DNA of 64,000 nt from Ruegeria sp. AD91A (GCF_003443535.1 NZ_CP031946.1:1178001-1242000), one strand, 5' to 3'; shown: positions 29,665-39,634, numbered from the stretch's first letter. Notes: generated by a model from the letters alone, not told the origin. Numbers and translations: made by a program.

Positions 29665-30705
29665 ATGTCAGACATCGAAATCCGCACCACAGGCCGTGCC
29701 GGTCGCATCACCCTGACCCGCCCCCATGCGCTGAACGCGTTGAGCTATGACATGTGCATGGCCATCGACACAGCGATGCGCAACTGGCGTGAAGACGATG
29801 CCGTTGACATGATCGTTCTGGACGCCGAGGGGGAAAAAGCCTTCTGTGCGGGTGGTGATATTGCCGAACTTTACGAAACAGGCACCAAAGGCAACTTTTC
29901 GTATGGTCAGAAGTTCTGGCGCGATGAATATCGTCTGAATGCCCTGATCTTCGAGTATCCTAAACCGGTCATCAGTTTTCTTCAGGGGTTTACCATGGGC
30001 GGCGGTGTCGGCATCGGCTGCCATGGCAGCCATCGCGTCGTCGGAGAAAGCTCCAGGATTGCAATGCCCGAATGCTCGATTGGCTTGGTTCCGGATGTTG
30101 GCGGTACGCTGATGCTCGCGCTCGCACCTGGGCGATTGGGTGAGTTTCTGGGAACCACAGGCTTCAGAATGGGACCTGCAGACGCGATCCTTGCGGGGTT
30201 TGCCGACCATTTCATCCCGCAATCGAGTTGGTCCGATCTGATCGAAATGCTGGAAGCGTCTGGAAATGCAGAACTGGTGGCCGAACATGCCGGAACACCA
30301 CCCAACGGCGAATTGGCAAAGTTGCAAACCGAAGTCGACAAGCATTTTTCCGGTGAAACACTGGGCGACATCCTGACCAGCCTGCGCAGTGATGATCACG
30401 AGTTTGCGCAAAAAGCTCTGGAAAAAATAAGAAAAAATGCACCGCTTTCCGTGGCCTGCACGATCGAGATGTTACACCGACTGCGTGGTCCCTCTCTGAC
30501 CATGCGGCGCGCTTTGGATATGGAGTACCGCTTTACGCACCGATCCATGGAGCACGGTGATTTTCTGGAAGGCATCCGCGCGCAGATCATTGATAAAGAC
30601 CGCAACCCGAACTGGCAGTTTCCCGATATGGACGTCCCTCTGGTGGCCGTCTCGAAAATGTTGCAGCCATTGGGTGCGGACACCCTGACATTCGAGGAGG
30701 ACTAA
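29665..30705 (+). CDS. 3-hydroxyisobutyryl-CoA hydrolase
   Basis: Crotonase-fold enzyme releasing free 3-hydroxyisobutyrate from its CoA ester. The 346-residue length and the motifs AFCAGGDIAELYETG, FTMGGGVGIGCHGSHRVV and MPECSIGLVPDVGGT fit the HIBCH branch rather than ordinary enoyl-CoA hydratases (about 260 residues). It starts 7 bases after the dehydrogenase stop and is followed 3 bases later by mmsB. The C-terminal half holds the HIBCH-specific helical extension. Confidence 0.92.
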   Translation: MSDIEIRTTGRAGRITLTRPHALNALSYDMCMAIDTAMRNWREDDAVDMIVLDAEGEKAFCAGGDIAELYETGTKGNFSYGQKFWRDEYRLNALIFEYPKPVISFLQGFTMGGGVGIGCHGSHRVVGESSRIAMPECSIGLVPDVGGTLMLALAPGRLGEFLGTTGFRMGPADAILAGFADHFIPQSSWSDLIEMLEASGNAELVAEHAGTPPNGELAKLQTEVDKHFSGETLGDILTSLRSDDHEFAQKALEKIRKNAPLSVACTIEMLHRLRGPSLTMRRALDMEYRFTHRSMEHGDFLEGIRAQIIDKDRNPNWQFPDMDVPLVAVSKMLQPLGADTLTFEED

Positions 30706-30708
30706 GAG

Positions 30709-31581
30709 ATGCAGATCGGGTTCATAGGGCTGGGAAACATGGGGGCACCCATGGCGGCCAATCTGGCAAAGGCCGGGCATCAGGTTCTCGGATTCGACAC
30801 CGCGGGCGTCACTGTTGACGGGGTTACGCTGGCCGATACTGCGACCGAAGCCGTTACCTCTTCCGATGCTGTCATAACAATGCTGCCGAATGGCGCCATT
30901 CTACGGGCAGTTGCAGATCAGATCATTCCCGCCATGGCGAAGGGTGCCGTTCTGATTGATTGCTCGACGGTTGACGTGGACAGCGCGCGCGCAGTCGCAG
31001 AACAGGCCAGCGGCGCTGGTCTGTTGTTCGTTGACGCTCCGGTTTCGGGTGGTGTCGGCGGTGCGGCAGGTGGCACCCTGACGTTCATGGCCGGTGGATC
31101 AGAAGCCGCCTTTGCAAAGGCTGCTCCCCTGTTCGACATCATGGGGCAAAAAGCGGTTCACTGCGGCGAAGCCGGAGCTGGCCAAGCCGCCAAGATCTGC
31201 AACAACATGATTCTGGGCGTCACCATGATTGCCACCTGTGAAGCTTTTGCCCTGGCCGACAAATTGGGTCTGGACCGCCAAAAGATGTTCGACGTGGTCA
31301 GCACCTCATCCGGGTACAGTTGGACGATGAACGCCTATTGCCCCGCCCCAGGCGTAGGGCCACAAAGCCCTGCCGACAATGGCTATACTCCTGGATTTGC
31401 AGCCGAATTGATGCTGAAAGACCTGCGACTCAGCCAACAAGCCGCAGACAGTGCTGATGCAGATACACCGATGGGACAGGCCGCGACTGCACTTTACGAA
31501 CAATTCGTCGAAAACGAGGACGGACTGGGCCGCGATTTCAGCGCCATGCTTCCCCGGTTTGAAAAGCGAGGGCGAAGTTGA
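30709..31581 (+). CDS. mmsB: 3-hydroxyisobutyrate dehydrogenase
   Basis: NAD-dependent oxidation of 3-hydroxyisobutyrate to methylmalonate semialdehyde, the MmsA substrate. 290 residues with IGFIGLGNMGAPMAANLAKA at the N-terminus, the substrate motif FVDAPVSGGVGGAAGGTL, and catalytic Lys in GQAAKICNNMILG. It begins three bases after the hydrolase stop, closing the three-gene operon. Confidence 0.95.
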   Translation: MQIGFIGLGNMGAPMAANLAKAGHQVLGFDTAGVTVDGVTLADTATEAVTSSDAVITMLPNGAILRAVADQIIPAMAKGAVLIDCSTVDVDSARAVAEQASGAGLLFVDAPVSGGVGGAAGGTLTFMAGGSEAAFAKAAPLFDIMGQKAVHCGEAGAGQAAKICNNMILGVTMIATCEAFALADKLGLDRQKMFDVVSTSSGYSWTMNAYCPAPGVGPQSPADNGYTPGFAAELMLKDLRLSQQAADSADADTPMGQAATALYEQFVENEDGLGRDFSAMLPRFEKRGRS

Positions 31582-31589
31582 TTCAAGTC

Positions 31590-31609
31590 ATATTCCCATC
31601 AGGGAATAT
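31590..31609. promoter_or_regulatory. ATTC-N8-GAAT operator, SqrR/BigR type
   Basis: Perfect 8-bp inverted repeat ATATTCCC/GGGAATAT with a 4-base spacer; its core is ATTC-N8-GAAT, the pattern I recall for the persulfide-sensing ArsR-family repressor SqrR of Rhodobacter. A TATAAA -10 candidate (31607-31612) overlaps the right arm. It stands 41 bases before a DUF2892 gene, a family often found in BigR/YgaV-controlled sulfide operons. Confidence 0.6.
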
Positions 31610-31650
31610 AAAGTATCCCAAAGCTATACCCTTTTGGAGAGGATACTTTC

Positions 31651-31845
31651 GTGATGACTAATAACATGGGTGGGATCGACAAAACACTTCGGATCGCAAT
31701 AGGCATTGCGCTTATTCTGGGCGCCCTGCTGGGATACGGAACTTGGATGTGGATCGGCGTCGTGCCGTTGGTCACCGGCCTGCTTAATTCATGCCCCCTA
31801 TACTCGGTGTTGGGAATCAGCACCTGTCCAGCCAAGAAACGCTGA
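31651..31845 (+). CDS. DUF2892 family membrane protein
   Basis: 64 residues: NMGGIDKTLRIAIGIALILG starts the DUF2892 pattern, with two membrane helices and the conserved LLNSCPLYSVLGISTC motif (two cysteines). It matches the membrane domain of E. coli YgaP, which is fused there to a rhodanese. Either the GTG at 31651 (GAGAGG eight bases upstream) or the ATG at 31654 is the start. The operator upstream suggests induction by sulfide or persulfide; the role of the protein is unknown. Confidence 0.88.
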   Translation: MMTNNMGGIDKTLRIAIGIALILGALLGYGTWMWIGVVPLVTGLLNSCPLYSVLGISTCPAKKR

Positions 31846-31882
31846 TTGGACAGGCGGTGGAGTGAGAGCTGCCTGAAGGCGC

Positions 31883-34741
31883 CTACTCCGCCGCCACTCG
31901 ATCCGGGTTGAGCATGGTTTTCAGGTATCTACCGGTATGGCTGCGTTCGATTTGAGCGATCTCTTCGGGTGCACCAACGGCTACGATCTCACCACCACCG
32001 TCGCCGCCTTCAGGCCCGATGTCGATGATATGATCGGCGGTTTTCACAACGTCCAGATTATGCTCGATCACCACGACGGTATTGCCCTGATCCACCAATT
32101 CATGAAGCACTTCCAATAACTTACGCACATCTTCGAAATGCAGACCTGTGGTTGGCTCGTCCAGGATATAGAGCGTTCGCCCGGTTGACCGTTTTGACAG
32201 TTCTTTGGACAGTTTCACGCGCTGCGCCTCACCACCCGACAGCGTGGTCGCCTGTTGACCCACCTTGATATAGCCAAGACCCACGCGGGCCAGCGCATCC
32301 ATCTTGTCGCGGATTGATGGCACGGCCTTGAAAAATTCCTGCGCGTCTTCCACCGTCATATCAAGCACATCCGCAATGGACTTGCCCTTGAACTTGATCT
32401 CAAGCGTTTCGCGATTGTACCGCGCGCCTTTGCAGGTTTCGCAGGTGACATAGACGTCAGGAAGGAAGTGCATCTCGATCTTGATGACGCCGTCCCCCTG
32501 ACACGCCTCGCACCTTCCCCCCTTGACGTTGAAGCTGAAACGACCCGGCTTGTATCCCCGCGCTTTCGCCTCGGGCAGTCCGGCAAACCAGTCGCGGATC
32601 GGGGTGAAGGCCCCGGTATAGGTTGCAGGGTTCGACCGCGGAGTCCGCCCGATCGGGCGCTGGTCAATATCGATAACCTTGTCCAGATGCTCCAATCCCT
32701 TGATGGTTTCACATGGTGCAGGTGTCTGCCGCGCACCGTTCAACCGCATCGAAGCCGTCTTGAACAACGTCTCAATCGTCAAGGTCGACTTACCGCCACC
32801 AGATACACCAGTGACACAAACGAACTTGCCCAAGGGAAACTCGGCCGTAACGTCCTTGAGATTGTTGCCCGAAGCCTTTACGACCGTTACCTTTTTCTTG
32901 TTTCCCTTGCGCCGATCGGCGGGCACTGGAATCTCGCGCAGACCCGACAGATACTGCCCCGTGATCGAGGCCGCGTCCGCTGCTATCTGCTCGGGCGTGC
33001 CGTGGCTGACCACCTGCCCGCCATGCACGCCCGCACCGGGGCCGATGTCGAACACGTAATCTGCTTCGCGGATGGCTTCCTCGTCATGCTCGACAACAAT
33101 CACGGTGTTGCCCTGATCCCGCAGATTCTTGAGCGTATCCAGCAACCGGTCATTATCACGTTGATGCAAGCCGATTGAGGGCTCGTCCAATACATAAAGA
33201 ACCCCGGTCAGGCCCGAGCCGATCTGGCTTGCCAGACGAATACGCTGACTTTCGCCGCCAGACAGCGTTCCACTTGAACGAGACAGCGTAAGGTATTCCA
33301 AACCAACGTTATTCAGAAATCCCAAGCGCTCTCGAATTTCCTTGAGGATTGCGCGGGCAATCTCATTCTTCTGAGCACTCAGGTGGTTCGGGGCATCCTC
33401 AATCCAGGCCAGCGCTTCGCGGATGGACATTTGGACAACCTGACCGACGTGCAGCCCGGCGATCTTCACTGCCAAGGCTTCGGCCCGCAGACGATACCCT
33501 TCGCAGGTGCCGCATGGACGGTTATTTTGGTACCGCTCAAATTCCTCACGTATCCACGCGCTGTCGGTTTCGCGATAACGTCGTTCCATATTCGGTATCA
33601 CGCCCTCGAAACTGCGCGTCACCTGATACACCCGTCCGCCTTCGTCATAGCGGAACTGGATTTCCTCATCGCCCGAGCCCCGCAGGAACACCTGCTGCAC
33701 ATTGCTGGGCAGGTCTTTCCAGGGCGTATTTTTGTCAAACTCATAATGGCGCGCGATGGCTTCGATTGTCTGAAGGAAATACGGAGACTTGCCTTTCCTC
33801 CATGGCGCCAAGGCCCCGTCATACAGCTTCAGCGTTTGATCCGGCACTACGAGACGCTCGTCAAAAAACAGCTCTACCCCCAACCCATCACAATCCGGGC
33901 AGGCTCCGAATGGCGCATTGAACGAAAACAGACGTGGTTCAATCTCGGGAATGGTGAAACCACTGACCGGGCAGGCAAAGTTTTCACTGAACGTAATCCG
34001 TTCCGGATCACCCTCACGGGGTGCCGTTTCCAGTATTGCTATCCCATCTGCCAAATCCAGAGCGGTGCGCAGACTGTCGGCCAAACGCGTCTCCATCCCA
34101 TCACGAACAACCAGACGGTCGACCACAACGTCGATGTCGTGACGGTATTTTTTGTCCAACGTCGGGGGCTGATCCAGCTCATAGAACTCACCATCCACCT
34201 TCACGCGCTGGAACCCCTGCTTGCGAAGCTCCAGGAATTCCTTCCGGTACTCACCTTTGCGGTCACGCACAATCGGGGCCAACAGATAGCCGCGCGTGCC
34301 CTCCTCCATCGTCATGATGCGGTCGACCATGTCCTGTACCTGCTGCGCCTCGATCGGCTGGCCTGTGGCCGGGCTGTACGGCGTGCCCGCGCGCGCAAAG
34401 AGCAGACGCAGATAATCGTAGATCTCGGTAACGGTCCCCACAGTCGAACGTGGGTTCTTGGAGGTCGTTTTCTGTTCAATCGAAATCGCAGGGGACAGAC
34501 CACTGATATGATCGACATCGGGCTTTTCCATCATGTCGAGAAACTGCCGCGCATAGGCGGACAAGCTTTCGACGTAACGGCGCTGGCCTTCAGCATAAAT
34601 CGTATCAAACGCCAGCGACGACTTGCCCGAACCAGACAGGCCTGTGATGACCACCAACTGATCCCGAGGGATATCGACGTCGATGCCCTTGAGGTTATGC
34701 TCGCGCGCGCCGCGCACCTCTATATTCTTCAGCTCAGCCAT
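31883..34741 (-). CDS. uvrA: Excinuclease ABC subunit A
   Basis: Damage-recognition ATPase of nucleotide excision repair. 952 residues with two ABC modules: Walker [10 protein letters not shown] near residue 34 and [10 protein letters not shown] near 645, signature LSGGESQRI and LSGGEAQRV, and zinc-finger cysteines (CPVSGF with [16 protein letters not shown] with CETCKGA). Full length. An alphaproteobacterial SOS box lies 69 bases upstream. Confidence 0.97.
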   Translation of the reverse strand: MAELKNIEVRGAREHNLKGIDVDIPRDQLVVITGLSGSGKSSLAFDTIYAEGQRRYVESLSAYARQFLDMMEKPDVDHISGLSPAISIEQKTTSKNPRSTVGTVTEIYDYLRLLFARAGTPYSPATGQPIEAQQVQDMVDRIMTMEEGTRGYLLAPIVRDRKGEYRKEFLELRKQGFQRVKVDGEFYELDQPPTLDKKYRHDIDVVVDRLVVRDGMETRLADSLRTALDLADGIAILETAPREGDPERITFSENFACPVSGFTIPEIEPRLFSFNAPFGACPDCDGLGVELFFDERLVVPDQTLKLYDGALAPWRKGKSPYFLQTIEAIARHYEFDKNTPWKDLPSNVQQVFLRGSGDEEIQFRYDEGGRVYQVTRSFEGVIPNMERRYRETDSAWIREEFERYQNNRPCGTCEGYRLRAEALAVKIAGLHVGQVVQMSIREALAWIEDAPNHLSAQKNEIARAILKEIRERLGFLNNVGLEYLTLSRSSGTLSGGESQRIRLASQIGSGLTGVLYVLDEPSIGLHQRDNDRLLDTLKNLRDQGNTVIVVEHDEEAIREADYVFDIGPGAGVHGGQVVSHGTPEQIAADAASITGQYLSGLREIPVPADRRKGNKKKVTVVKASGNNLKDVTAEFPLGKFVCVTGVSGGGKSTLTIETLFKTASMRLNGARQTPAPCETIKGLEHLDKVIDIDQRPIGRTPRSNPATYTGAFTPIRDWFAGLPEAKARGYKPGRFSFNVKGGRCEACQGDGVIKIEMHFLPDVYVTCETCKGARYNRETLEIKFKGKSIADVLDMTVEDAQEFFKAVPSIRDKMDALARVGLGYIKVGQQATTLSGGEAQRVKLSKELSKRSTGRTLYILDEPTTGLHFEDVRKLLEVLHELVDQGNTVVVIEHNLDVVKTADHIIDIGPEGGDGGGEIVAVGAPEEIAQIERSHTGRYLKTMLNPDRVAAE

Positions 34742-34809
34742 TTCCGGCCCCCAACAAACAAGTGGTTAAGAGATAGGCGAGCTTGCCCGAGTCTCCAACA
34801 GAAAAGTTA

Positions 34810-34824
34810 GAACATTTAGTGAAC
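34810..34824. promoter_or_regulatory. LexA (SOS) box of uvrA
   Basis: GAAC-N7-GAAC (spacer ATTTAGT), which on the other strand is GTTC-N7-GTTC, the direct-repeat site bound by alphaproteobacterial LexA. It sits 69 bases upstream of uvrA, a known SOS gene. Confidence 0.8.
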
Positions 34825-34918
34825 GTACAGATTTTCGCCGACCAAATCAAACTATGGTCATGGTATCGTCCAGTCCAACGCGAGACTTTCTGATCAACAG
34901 GTGTTTTTGAGAAGAAAA

Positions 34919-34995
34919 TGGCGCGGTTGACGGGGCTCGAACCCGCGACCCCCGGCGTGACAGGCCGGTACTCTAACCAACTGAGCTACAACCGC
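34919..34995 (-). tRNA. tRNA-Asp (GTC), copy 1
   Basis: Complete cloverleaf on the minus strand: acceptor GCGGTTG/CAACCGC, D arm AGCTCAGTTGGTTAGAG, anticodon arm CCGGCCTGTCACGCCGG with anticodon GTC, T arm with GGTTCGAGCCC, and encoded GCCA 3' end. 77 bases. Nearly identical to the next copy. Confidence 0.97.
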
Positions 34996-35039
34996 GCATC
35001 TATTTCATGGCCTTTATCCTGGACCAAGGTTGGCAGCGG

Positions 35040-35116
35040 TGGCGCGGTTGACGGGGCTCGAACCCGCGACCCCCGGCGTGACAGGCCGGTACTCTAACCA
35101 TCTGAGCTACAACCGC
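35040..35116 (-). tRNA. tRNA-Asp (GTC), copy 2
   Basis: Same as copy 1 except one D-arm base (CAGATGG for CAGTTGG). It is transcribed first; the 44-base spacer to copy 1 is unrelated sequence, so the pair is a tandem duplication read from one promoter. Confidence 0.97.
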
Positions 35117-35147
35117 CCGCTGCATGTTCATTGCTGAACGTTTGGGT

Positions 35148-35176
35148 GTATTATGGCTACGGTGGGGCAGCGTCAA
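35148..35176 (-). promoter_or_regulatory. Promoter of the tRNA-Asp pair
   Basis: On the minus strand TTGACG (35176-35171) is followed 17 bases later by TAATAC (35153-35148), or 15 bases later by CATAAT. It lies 32 bases upstream of the second tRNA copy. Confidence 0.55.
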
Positions 35177-35257
35177 GCGGCGTTTTGCAGTTTTTTGTCA
35201 GAATCCAGTTTTTTGTTCACGAGGCGTTTTTTGCCCTTGCGAGCTTGTCAATTTCAC

Positions 35258-35286
35258 TTGCGACGCACTCTTTGGAAAGCTATGAC
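35258..35286 (+). promoter_or_regulatory. Promoter of tRNA-Val
   Basis: TTGCGA, 17-base spacer, TATGAC, ending 10 bases before the mature tRNA. Confidence 0.5.
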
Positions 35287-35296
35287 CGCGTGTCAT

Positions 35297-35371
35297 GGGT
35301 GATTAGCTCAGTGGTAGAGCGCTTCGTTCACATCGAAGATGTCAGGAGTTCAAATCTCTTATCACCCACCA
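35297..35371 (+). tRNA. tRNA-Val (CAC)
   Basis: 75-base cloverleaf: acceptor GGGTGAT/ATCACCC, anticodon arm CTTCG-TTCACAT-CGAAG giving anticodon CAC for GUG codons, T arm AGGAGTTCAAATCTCTT, encoded CCA. Opposite strand to the tRNA-Asp pair. Confidence 0.96.
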
Positions 35372-35483
35372 TCTCCTTTTAAATTCTTTGCTTAGAACCA
35401 GCGGGCTTGCCACGTTGGGATTTCGGCGACTATCGTGACCTATTTGGCCCAATAATTGGCCATACGCGGAGGCCGAGGTCATC

Positions 35484-37070
35484 ATGACGGGGTTAAAGCG
35501 AGACATCGGCCTATTAGGACTGACCTTCATTTCCGTTGGGGGAATCATAGGGTCGGGCTGGCTATTTGGCCCCCTACTTGCGGTTCAGCACGCGGGGCCG
35601 GCGGCTGTAATCTCATGGATTATTGGCGCGGTTGCCATGTTCATACTGGCAATCACCTTCGCCGAGATTTCCGCCATGCTTCCCATTCCGGGTGGGATTG
35701 CGCGCGTGCCACAGTTTTCGCATGGCAACATCGTGTCGATGGCCATGGGGTGGACGGCCTGGATTGGCTATAACACTACAGCGCCAATTGAAGTTGAGGC
35801 CATGCTGAAATACCTCGCGCCCTATGCGCCTTGGCTGCATACGGCTGAGACGGGCGATCTGACCGGAGCAGGCGTTTTCGTCGCGTTGGTTTTCATGCTG
35901 CTGTTCGTTGCGGTAAATGCACTTGGGGTCAAGTTCTTCACGCGTGTTAATGCGGTCCTTACTTGGGCAAAGATCGCTATACCTGTGGTTCTGTCCATTT
36001 TGCTTATCGCAAGTCGCTTCAAGGTTGAAAACTTCTCGCGACCAGATGGATTTGCCCCCTACGGTTTGCAAGGAATCATGGCCGCTGTTTCCACTGGAGG
36101 GATTATTTTTTCGTTCATTGGTTTTCGCCATGTGGTAGATATGGCTGGCGAAGTTCGAAATCCGAAGTTTGCCATTCCGGCCGCTTTGATATTGTCGATT
36201 GTCCTGTGCGCCGCCATTTACCTTGGTTTGCAAGTGGCTTTCATCGGCGCGCTCGACCCATCCATGCTTTCCAAGGGGTGGGCACAACTGAGTTTTGGTG
36301 GCGAAGGCCCTCTGGACGCAGTAATCACATCCGTCGGCTTGGTGTGGTTTCTGAGCCTGCTGAATGTCGGATCTGTAATAGGCCCCTTCGGCAATGGGCT
36401 GGTTTCAACCGGATCGAACGCGCGTATCGCCCTCGCCCTCTCCCAAAACGGGTTCCTGCCCAAACGATTGAAGGCCCTGTCGTCCTTTGGAGTCCCGTTA
36501 TGGGCGCTGGCACTGAACTTTCTGATTGGAACGCTGTTCCTGCTAACGGTGCCTTTTACCACTGTTATTGCCCTGAACGGTGCGGCCATCGTCTTGTCAT
36601 TTGCTGTCGGACCGGTTGCGGTGGTTTGTCTGCGGGATCTTTTACCCGACCATCCTCGGTCGATCCGCATACCGGCCGTTCGCCTTGTTGCGCTGTCGGC
36701 ATTCGCCATTGCCACACTCATCGTCTATTGGAGCGGATGGGACACGGTCTGGCGGCTTGGCATCGCGCTGATCGTTGGGAAGGTTCTGTTGCTCGTCCGG
36801 TTCCGAAATCGTTTAGACGAAATGGACGTCACCGAAGCCTTGTGGCTGATGCCTTATTTTGCTGGTCTTGGGCTGATCTCGTTCCTAGGACAATTTGGAA
36901 CCGGATCGTTGAAGCAAATTCCGTTTGGATGGGATATTCTGGTTTGCGTCCTGTTTTCATCAATCGTTTTCGTTCTTGCCGTTCGCTCAGCACTGTCACC
37001 GGAAAAGTTCAATGAATACATATCTGAAGAGGAGATAATTGATCCAAAGAAACCCGTAATTGGATTGTAA
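35484..37070 (+). CDS. APC-family amino acid permease
   Basis: 528 residues with about twelve to fourteen membrane helices. The N-terminus has the APC signature (LGLTFISVGGIIGSGWLFGP) and helix 6 region IFSFIGFRHVVDMAGEVRNP. Closest in style to amino acid/polyamine antiporters of the APC superfamily; substrate not readable. It follows a tRNA gene, and its base composition looks somewhat more AT-rich than its neighbours, so acquisition next to the tRNA is possible though no integrase or repeat is seen. Confidence 0.85.
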   Translation: MTGLKRDIGLLGLTFISVGGIIGSGWLFGPLLAVQHAGPAAVISWIIGAVAMFILAITFAEISAMLPIPGGIARVPQFSHGNIVSMAMGWTAWIGYNTTAPIEVEAMLKYLAPYAPWLHTAETGDLTGAGVFVALVFMLLFVAVNALGVKFFTRVNAVLTWAKIAIPVVLSILLIASRFKVENFSRPDGFAPYGLQGIMAAVSTGGIIFSFIGFRHVVDMAGEVRNPKFAIPAALILSIVLCAAIYLGLQVAFIGALDPSMLSKGWAQLSFGGEGPLDAVITSVGLVWFLSLLNVGSVIGPFGNGLVSTGSNARIALALSQNGFLPKRLKALSSFGVPLWALALNFLIGTLFLLTVPFTTVIALNGAAIVLSFAVGPVAVVCLRDLLPDHPRSIRIPAVRLVALSAFAIATLIVYWSGWDTVWRLGIALIVGKVLLLVRFRNRLDEMDVTEALWLMPYFAGLGLISFLGQFGTGSLKQIPFGWDILVCVLFSSIVFVLAVRSALSPEKFNEYISEEEIIDPKKPVIGL

Positions 37071-37098
37071 AAAGGCGGAGCAATTGCCCCGCCTTTTT
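37069..37098. terminator. Bidirectional terminator between the permease gene and lon
   Basis: AAAAAGGCGG/CCGCCTTTTT with a 10-base loop; A-tract and T-tract flank the stem, so it works for both convergent genes. The stem begins inside the permease stop codon. Confidence 0.88.
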
Positions 37099-37118
37099 CA
37101 TTCATCCAACCTGTCTGC

Positions 37119-39527
37119 TCAGTGTGCAGTGGCTGATGGCACCGTCGCGTCAGAAGAGGCCGCTGCCGCTGCAGCGGCCTCCTCGGCCGCTTCGTCCCAT
37201 TCAATAGGTTCCGGTGTACGAACCAGAGAATGCTCAAGAACCTCCGAGACGTGCTTGACCGGGATGATCTTCAATCCCTCCTTCACATTGTCAGGGATAT
37301 CCGCCAGATCCTTTTCGTTTTCTTCCGGGATCAGGACCGTCTTGATACCACCGCGCAGCGCAGCCAGCAGTTTTTCTTTCAAACCCCCAATCGGCATTGC
37401 GTTCCCGCGCAACGAGACCTCGCCCGTCATGGCGATGTCCTTACGAACAGGAATACCTGTCAGAACCGACACGATGGATGTCACCATCGCCAGACCCGCC
37501 GACGGACCATCCTTGGGCGTTGCGCCATCGGGCACGTGCACGTGGATGTCGATCTTGTCGAACTGCGGCGGCTTCACTCCGATCTTGGGAGAAATCGACC
37601 GCACATAAGACGAAGCCGCATCGATGGACTCTTTCATCACATCGCCTAGCTTACCGGTTGTCTTCATCCTACCCTTACCGGGCAGCTTCAACGCCTCGAT
37701 ATGCAGCAGATCGCCCCCAACCGAGGTCCATGCCAAACCGGTCACGACACCAACCTGATCGTCCTGCTCGGCCAGACCGTAACGGAACTTTGGCACCCCC
37801 AGGAACTTATCGAGGTTTTCTGGCGTGACCGTAACGGTTTCCGCCTCTTTCTTGATGATCTTGGTCAGCGACTTCCGTGCCACCTTGGCGATTTCACGCT
37901 CGAGGTTCCGCACGCCAGCCTCGCGGGTATAGGTGCGGATTATCTTTTGCAGCGCCTCCTCGGTCAGTTCAAATTCCTTGGCTTTCAGACCATGGTTTTT
38001 GACCTGCTTGGCGATCAGGTGTTGCTTGGCGATCTCTCTTTTTTCGTCCTCGGTATAGCCGGCCAGAGGAATGATCTCCATCCGGTCCAGCAGTGGCCCT
38101 GGCATGTTGTAGCTGTTGGACGTGGTCAGGAACATCACGTTGGACAGGTCATATTCGACCTCAAGGTAGTGATCCATGAACGTGCTGTTTTGTTCCGGGT
38201 CCAACACTTCCAGCATCGCCGAAGCCGGATCACCACGGAAATCCTGCCCCATCTTGTCGATCTCATCGAGCAGAATGAGAGGGTTCGTGGTTTTCGCCTT
38301 TTTCAGCGCCTGAATGATCTTCCCGGGCATCGACCCGATATATGTCCGGCGGTGCCCCCTGATTTCGGATTCGTCACGTACGCCACCCAGGCTGATACGA
38401 ATGAATTCGCGCCCGGTCGCCCGCGCAACGGACTTACCAAGCGAGGTTTTACCCACGCCCGGAGGGCCCACGAGGCACATGATCGGGCCTTTCAGCTTTT
38501 TCGAACGCTGCTGAACGGCCAGATATTCAACGATCCGCTCCTTGACCTTCTCAAGGCCGTAGTGATCGGCATCCAGAATGTCTTGCGCGCGCGCCAAGTC
38601 CTTTTTGACGCGGGATTTGGTACCCCACGGCAGAGACAGAATCCAGTCCAGATAGTTGCGTACAACCGTGGCTTCGGCCGACATGGGCGACATGTTCTTG
38701 AGCTTCTTCAGCTCGCCTTCCACCTTTTCCAGCGCTTCCTTCGACAGCTTGGTCTCAGCGATTTTGGCTTCCAGCTCCGCAATTTCATTGCTGCCATCCT
38801 CGCCATCGCCTAGCTCTTTCTGAATGGCCTTCATCTGCTCATTCAGATAGTACTCTCGCTGGGTCTTCTCCATCTGAGATTTGACACGGGTCTTGATCTT
38901 TTTCTCGACCTGCAAAACCGACATTTCGCCCTGCATCAGGCCATAGACTTTTTCAAGCCGCTCGCTGACGCTGAGCGTTTCCAGCAGGTCCTGCTTTTGT
39001 TCGACCTCGATGCCCAGATGGCCCGACACAAGGTCGGCCAGTTTTGCCGGCTCGGTGGTTTCACCCACGGCCGTCAGCGCTTCTTCGGGGATGTTCTTAC
39101 GCACCTTGGCATAGCGTTCGAACTCGTCCGCGACGGTGCGCAACAGGGCTTCGGTCGTGGTAACGTCTCCCGGAATCTCGGTCAGATATTCCGACCGCGC
39201 TTCGAAAAACTCTTCGTTTTCAAGAAACTCGGTGATCTGTACGCGCGCTTGCCCTTCGACAAGCACCTTGACGGTGCCATCGGGCAGTTTCAGCAGTTGC
39301 AGCACATTGGCCAGAACGCCGGACCGGTAAATACCGTCCTCATCCGGGTCATCGACGCCCGGATCAATCTGGCTGGACAACAGAATTTGTTTGTCGTCCT
39401 GCATCACCTCTTCCAGCGCGCGGACGGATTTGTCTCGGCCCACGAAGAGCGGCACGATCATATGCGGGAACACCACAATATCGCGCAGCGGCAGAACGGG
39501 GTATGAGGAGTTTAGAGGCTCTTGCAT
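37119..39527 (-). CDS. lon: ATP-dependent protease Lon
   Basis: Degrades misfolded and specific regulatory proteins. 802 residues: N-terminal LON substrate domain (YPVLPLRDIVVFPHMIVPLF), AAA+ module with Walker A GPPGVGKTS and Walker B LILLDEIDKM, and protease domain with the Ser-Lys dyad in DGPSAGLAM and GGLKEKLLAA. The C-terminus ends with an Ala/Glu-rich tail. A heat-shock-type promoter lies upstream. Confidence 0.97.
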   Translation of the reverse strand: MQEPLNSSYPVLPLRDIVVFPHMIVPLFVGRDKSVRALEEVMQDDKQILLSSQIDPGVDDPDEDGIYRSGVLANVLQLLKLPDGTVKVLVEGQARVQITEFLENEEFFEARSEYLTEIPGDVTTTEALLRTVADEFERYAKVRKNIPEEALTAVGETTEPAKLADLVSGHLGIEVEQKQDLLETLSVSERLEKVYGLMQGEMSVLQVEKKIKTRVKSQMEKTQREYYLNEQMKAIQKELGDGEDGSNEIAELEAKIAETKLSKEALEKVEGELKKLKNMSPMSAEATVVRNYLDWILSLPWGTKSRVKKDLARAQDILDADHYGLEKVKERIVEYLAVQQRSKKLKGPIMCLVGPPGVGKTSLGKSVARATGREFIRISLGGVRDESEIRGHRRTYIGSMPGKIIQALKKAKTTNPLILLDEIDKMGQDFRGDPASAMLEVLDPEQNSTFMDHYLEVEYDLSNVMFLTTSNSYNMPGPLLDRMEIIPLAGYTEDEKREIAKQHLIAKQVKNHGLKAKEFELTEEALQKIIRTYTREAGVRNLEREIAKVARKSLTKIIKKEAETVTVTPENLDKFLGVPKFRYGLAEQDDQVGVVTGLAWTSVGGDLLHIEALKLPGKGRMKTTGKLGDVMKESIDAASSYVRSISPKIGVKPPQFDKIDIHVHVPDGATPKDGPSAGLAMVTSIVSVLTGIPVRKDIAMTGEVSLRGNAMPIGGLKEKLLAALRGGIKTVLIPEENEKDLADIPDNVKEGLKIIPVKHVSEVLEHSLVRTPEPIEWDEAAEEAAAAAAASSDATVPSATAH

Positions 39528-39606
39528 GCTCTATCCTTATCGTTGGCAAGATGGCGCTTGTCCCTCATCGAGGCAACATCCGGCCATCTCCTGTCTTGGA
39601 CGATAA

Positions 39607-39634
39607 AGGTGGGGCCTCATCGCCCTTTTTCAAC
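39607..39634 (-). promoter_or_regulatory. Sigma-32-type (RpoH) promoter of lon
   Basis: On the minus strand GTTGAA, 14-base spacer, CCCCACCT, close to the heat-shock consensus CTTGAA-N14-CCCCATNT, ending 80 bases before the lon start. lon is a classic RpoH target. Confidence 0.7.

Noticed and set aside
31853..31895. GGCGGTGGAGT/ACTCCGCCGCC hairpin between the DUF2892 gene and uvrA
   Set aside because: One arm lies in the uvrA 3' codons and no T-run follows on either strand, so it does not qualify as a terminator.
33383..34810. Long open frame antisense to uvrA
   Set aside because: It is the complement of a conserved gene in GC-rich codon use, and its product has no motif or signal; the same holds for long antisense frames over tkt, ior, tgt and argC.
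35297..37098. Genomic island at tRNA-Val
   Set aside because: Only one cargo gene, no integrase, no copy of the tRNA 3' end downstream; composition alone is not enough.
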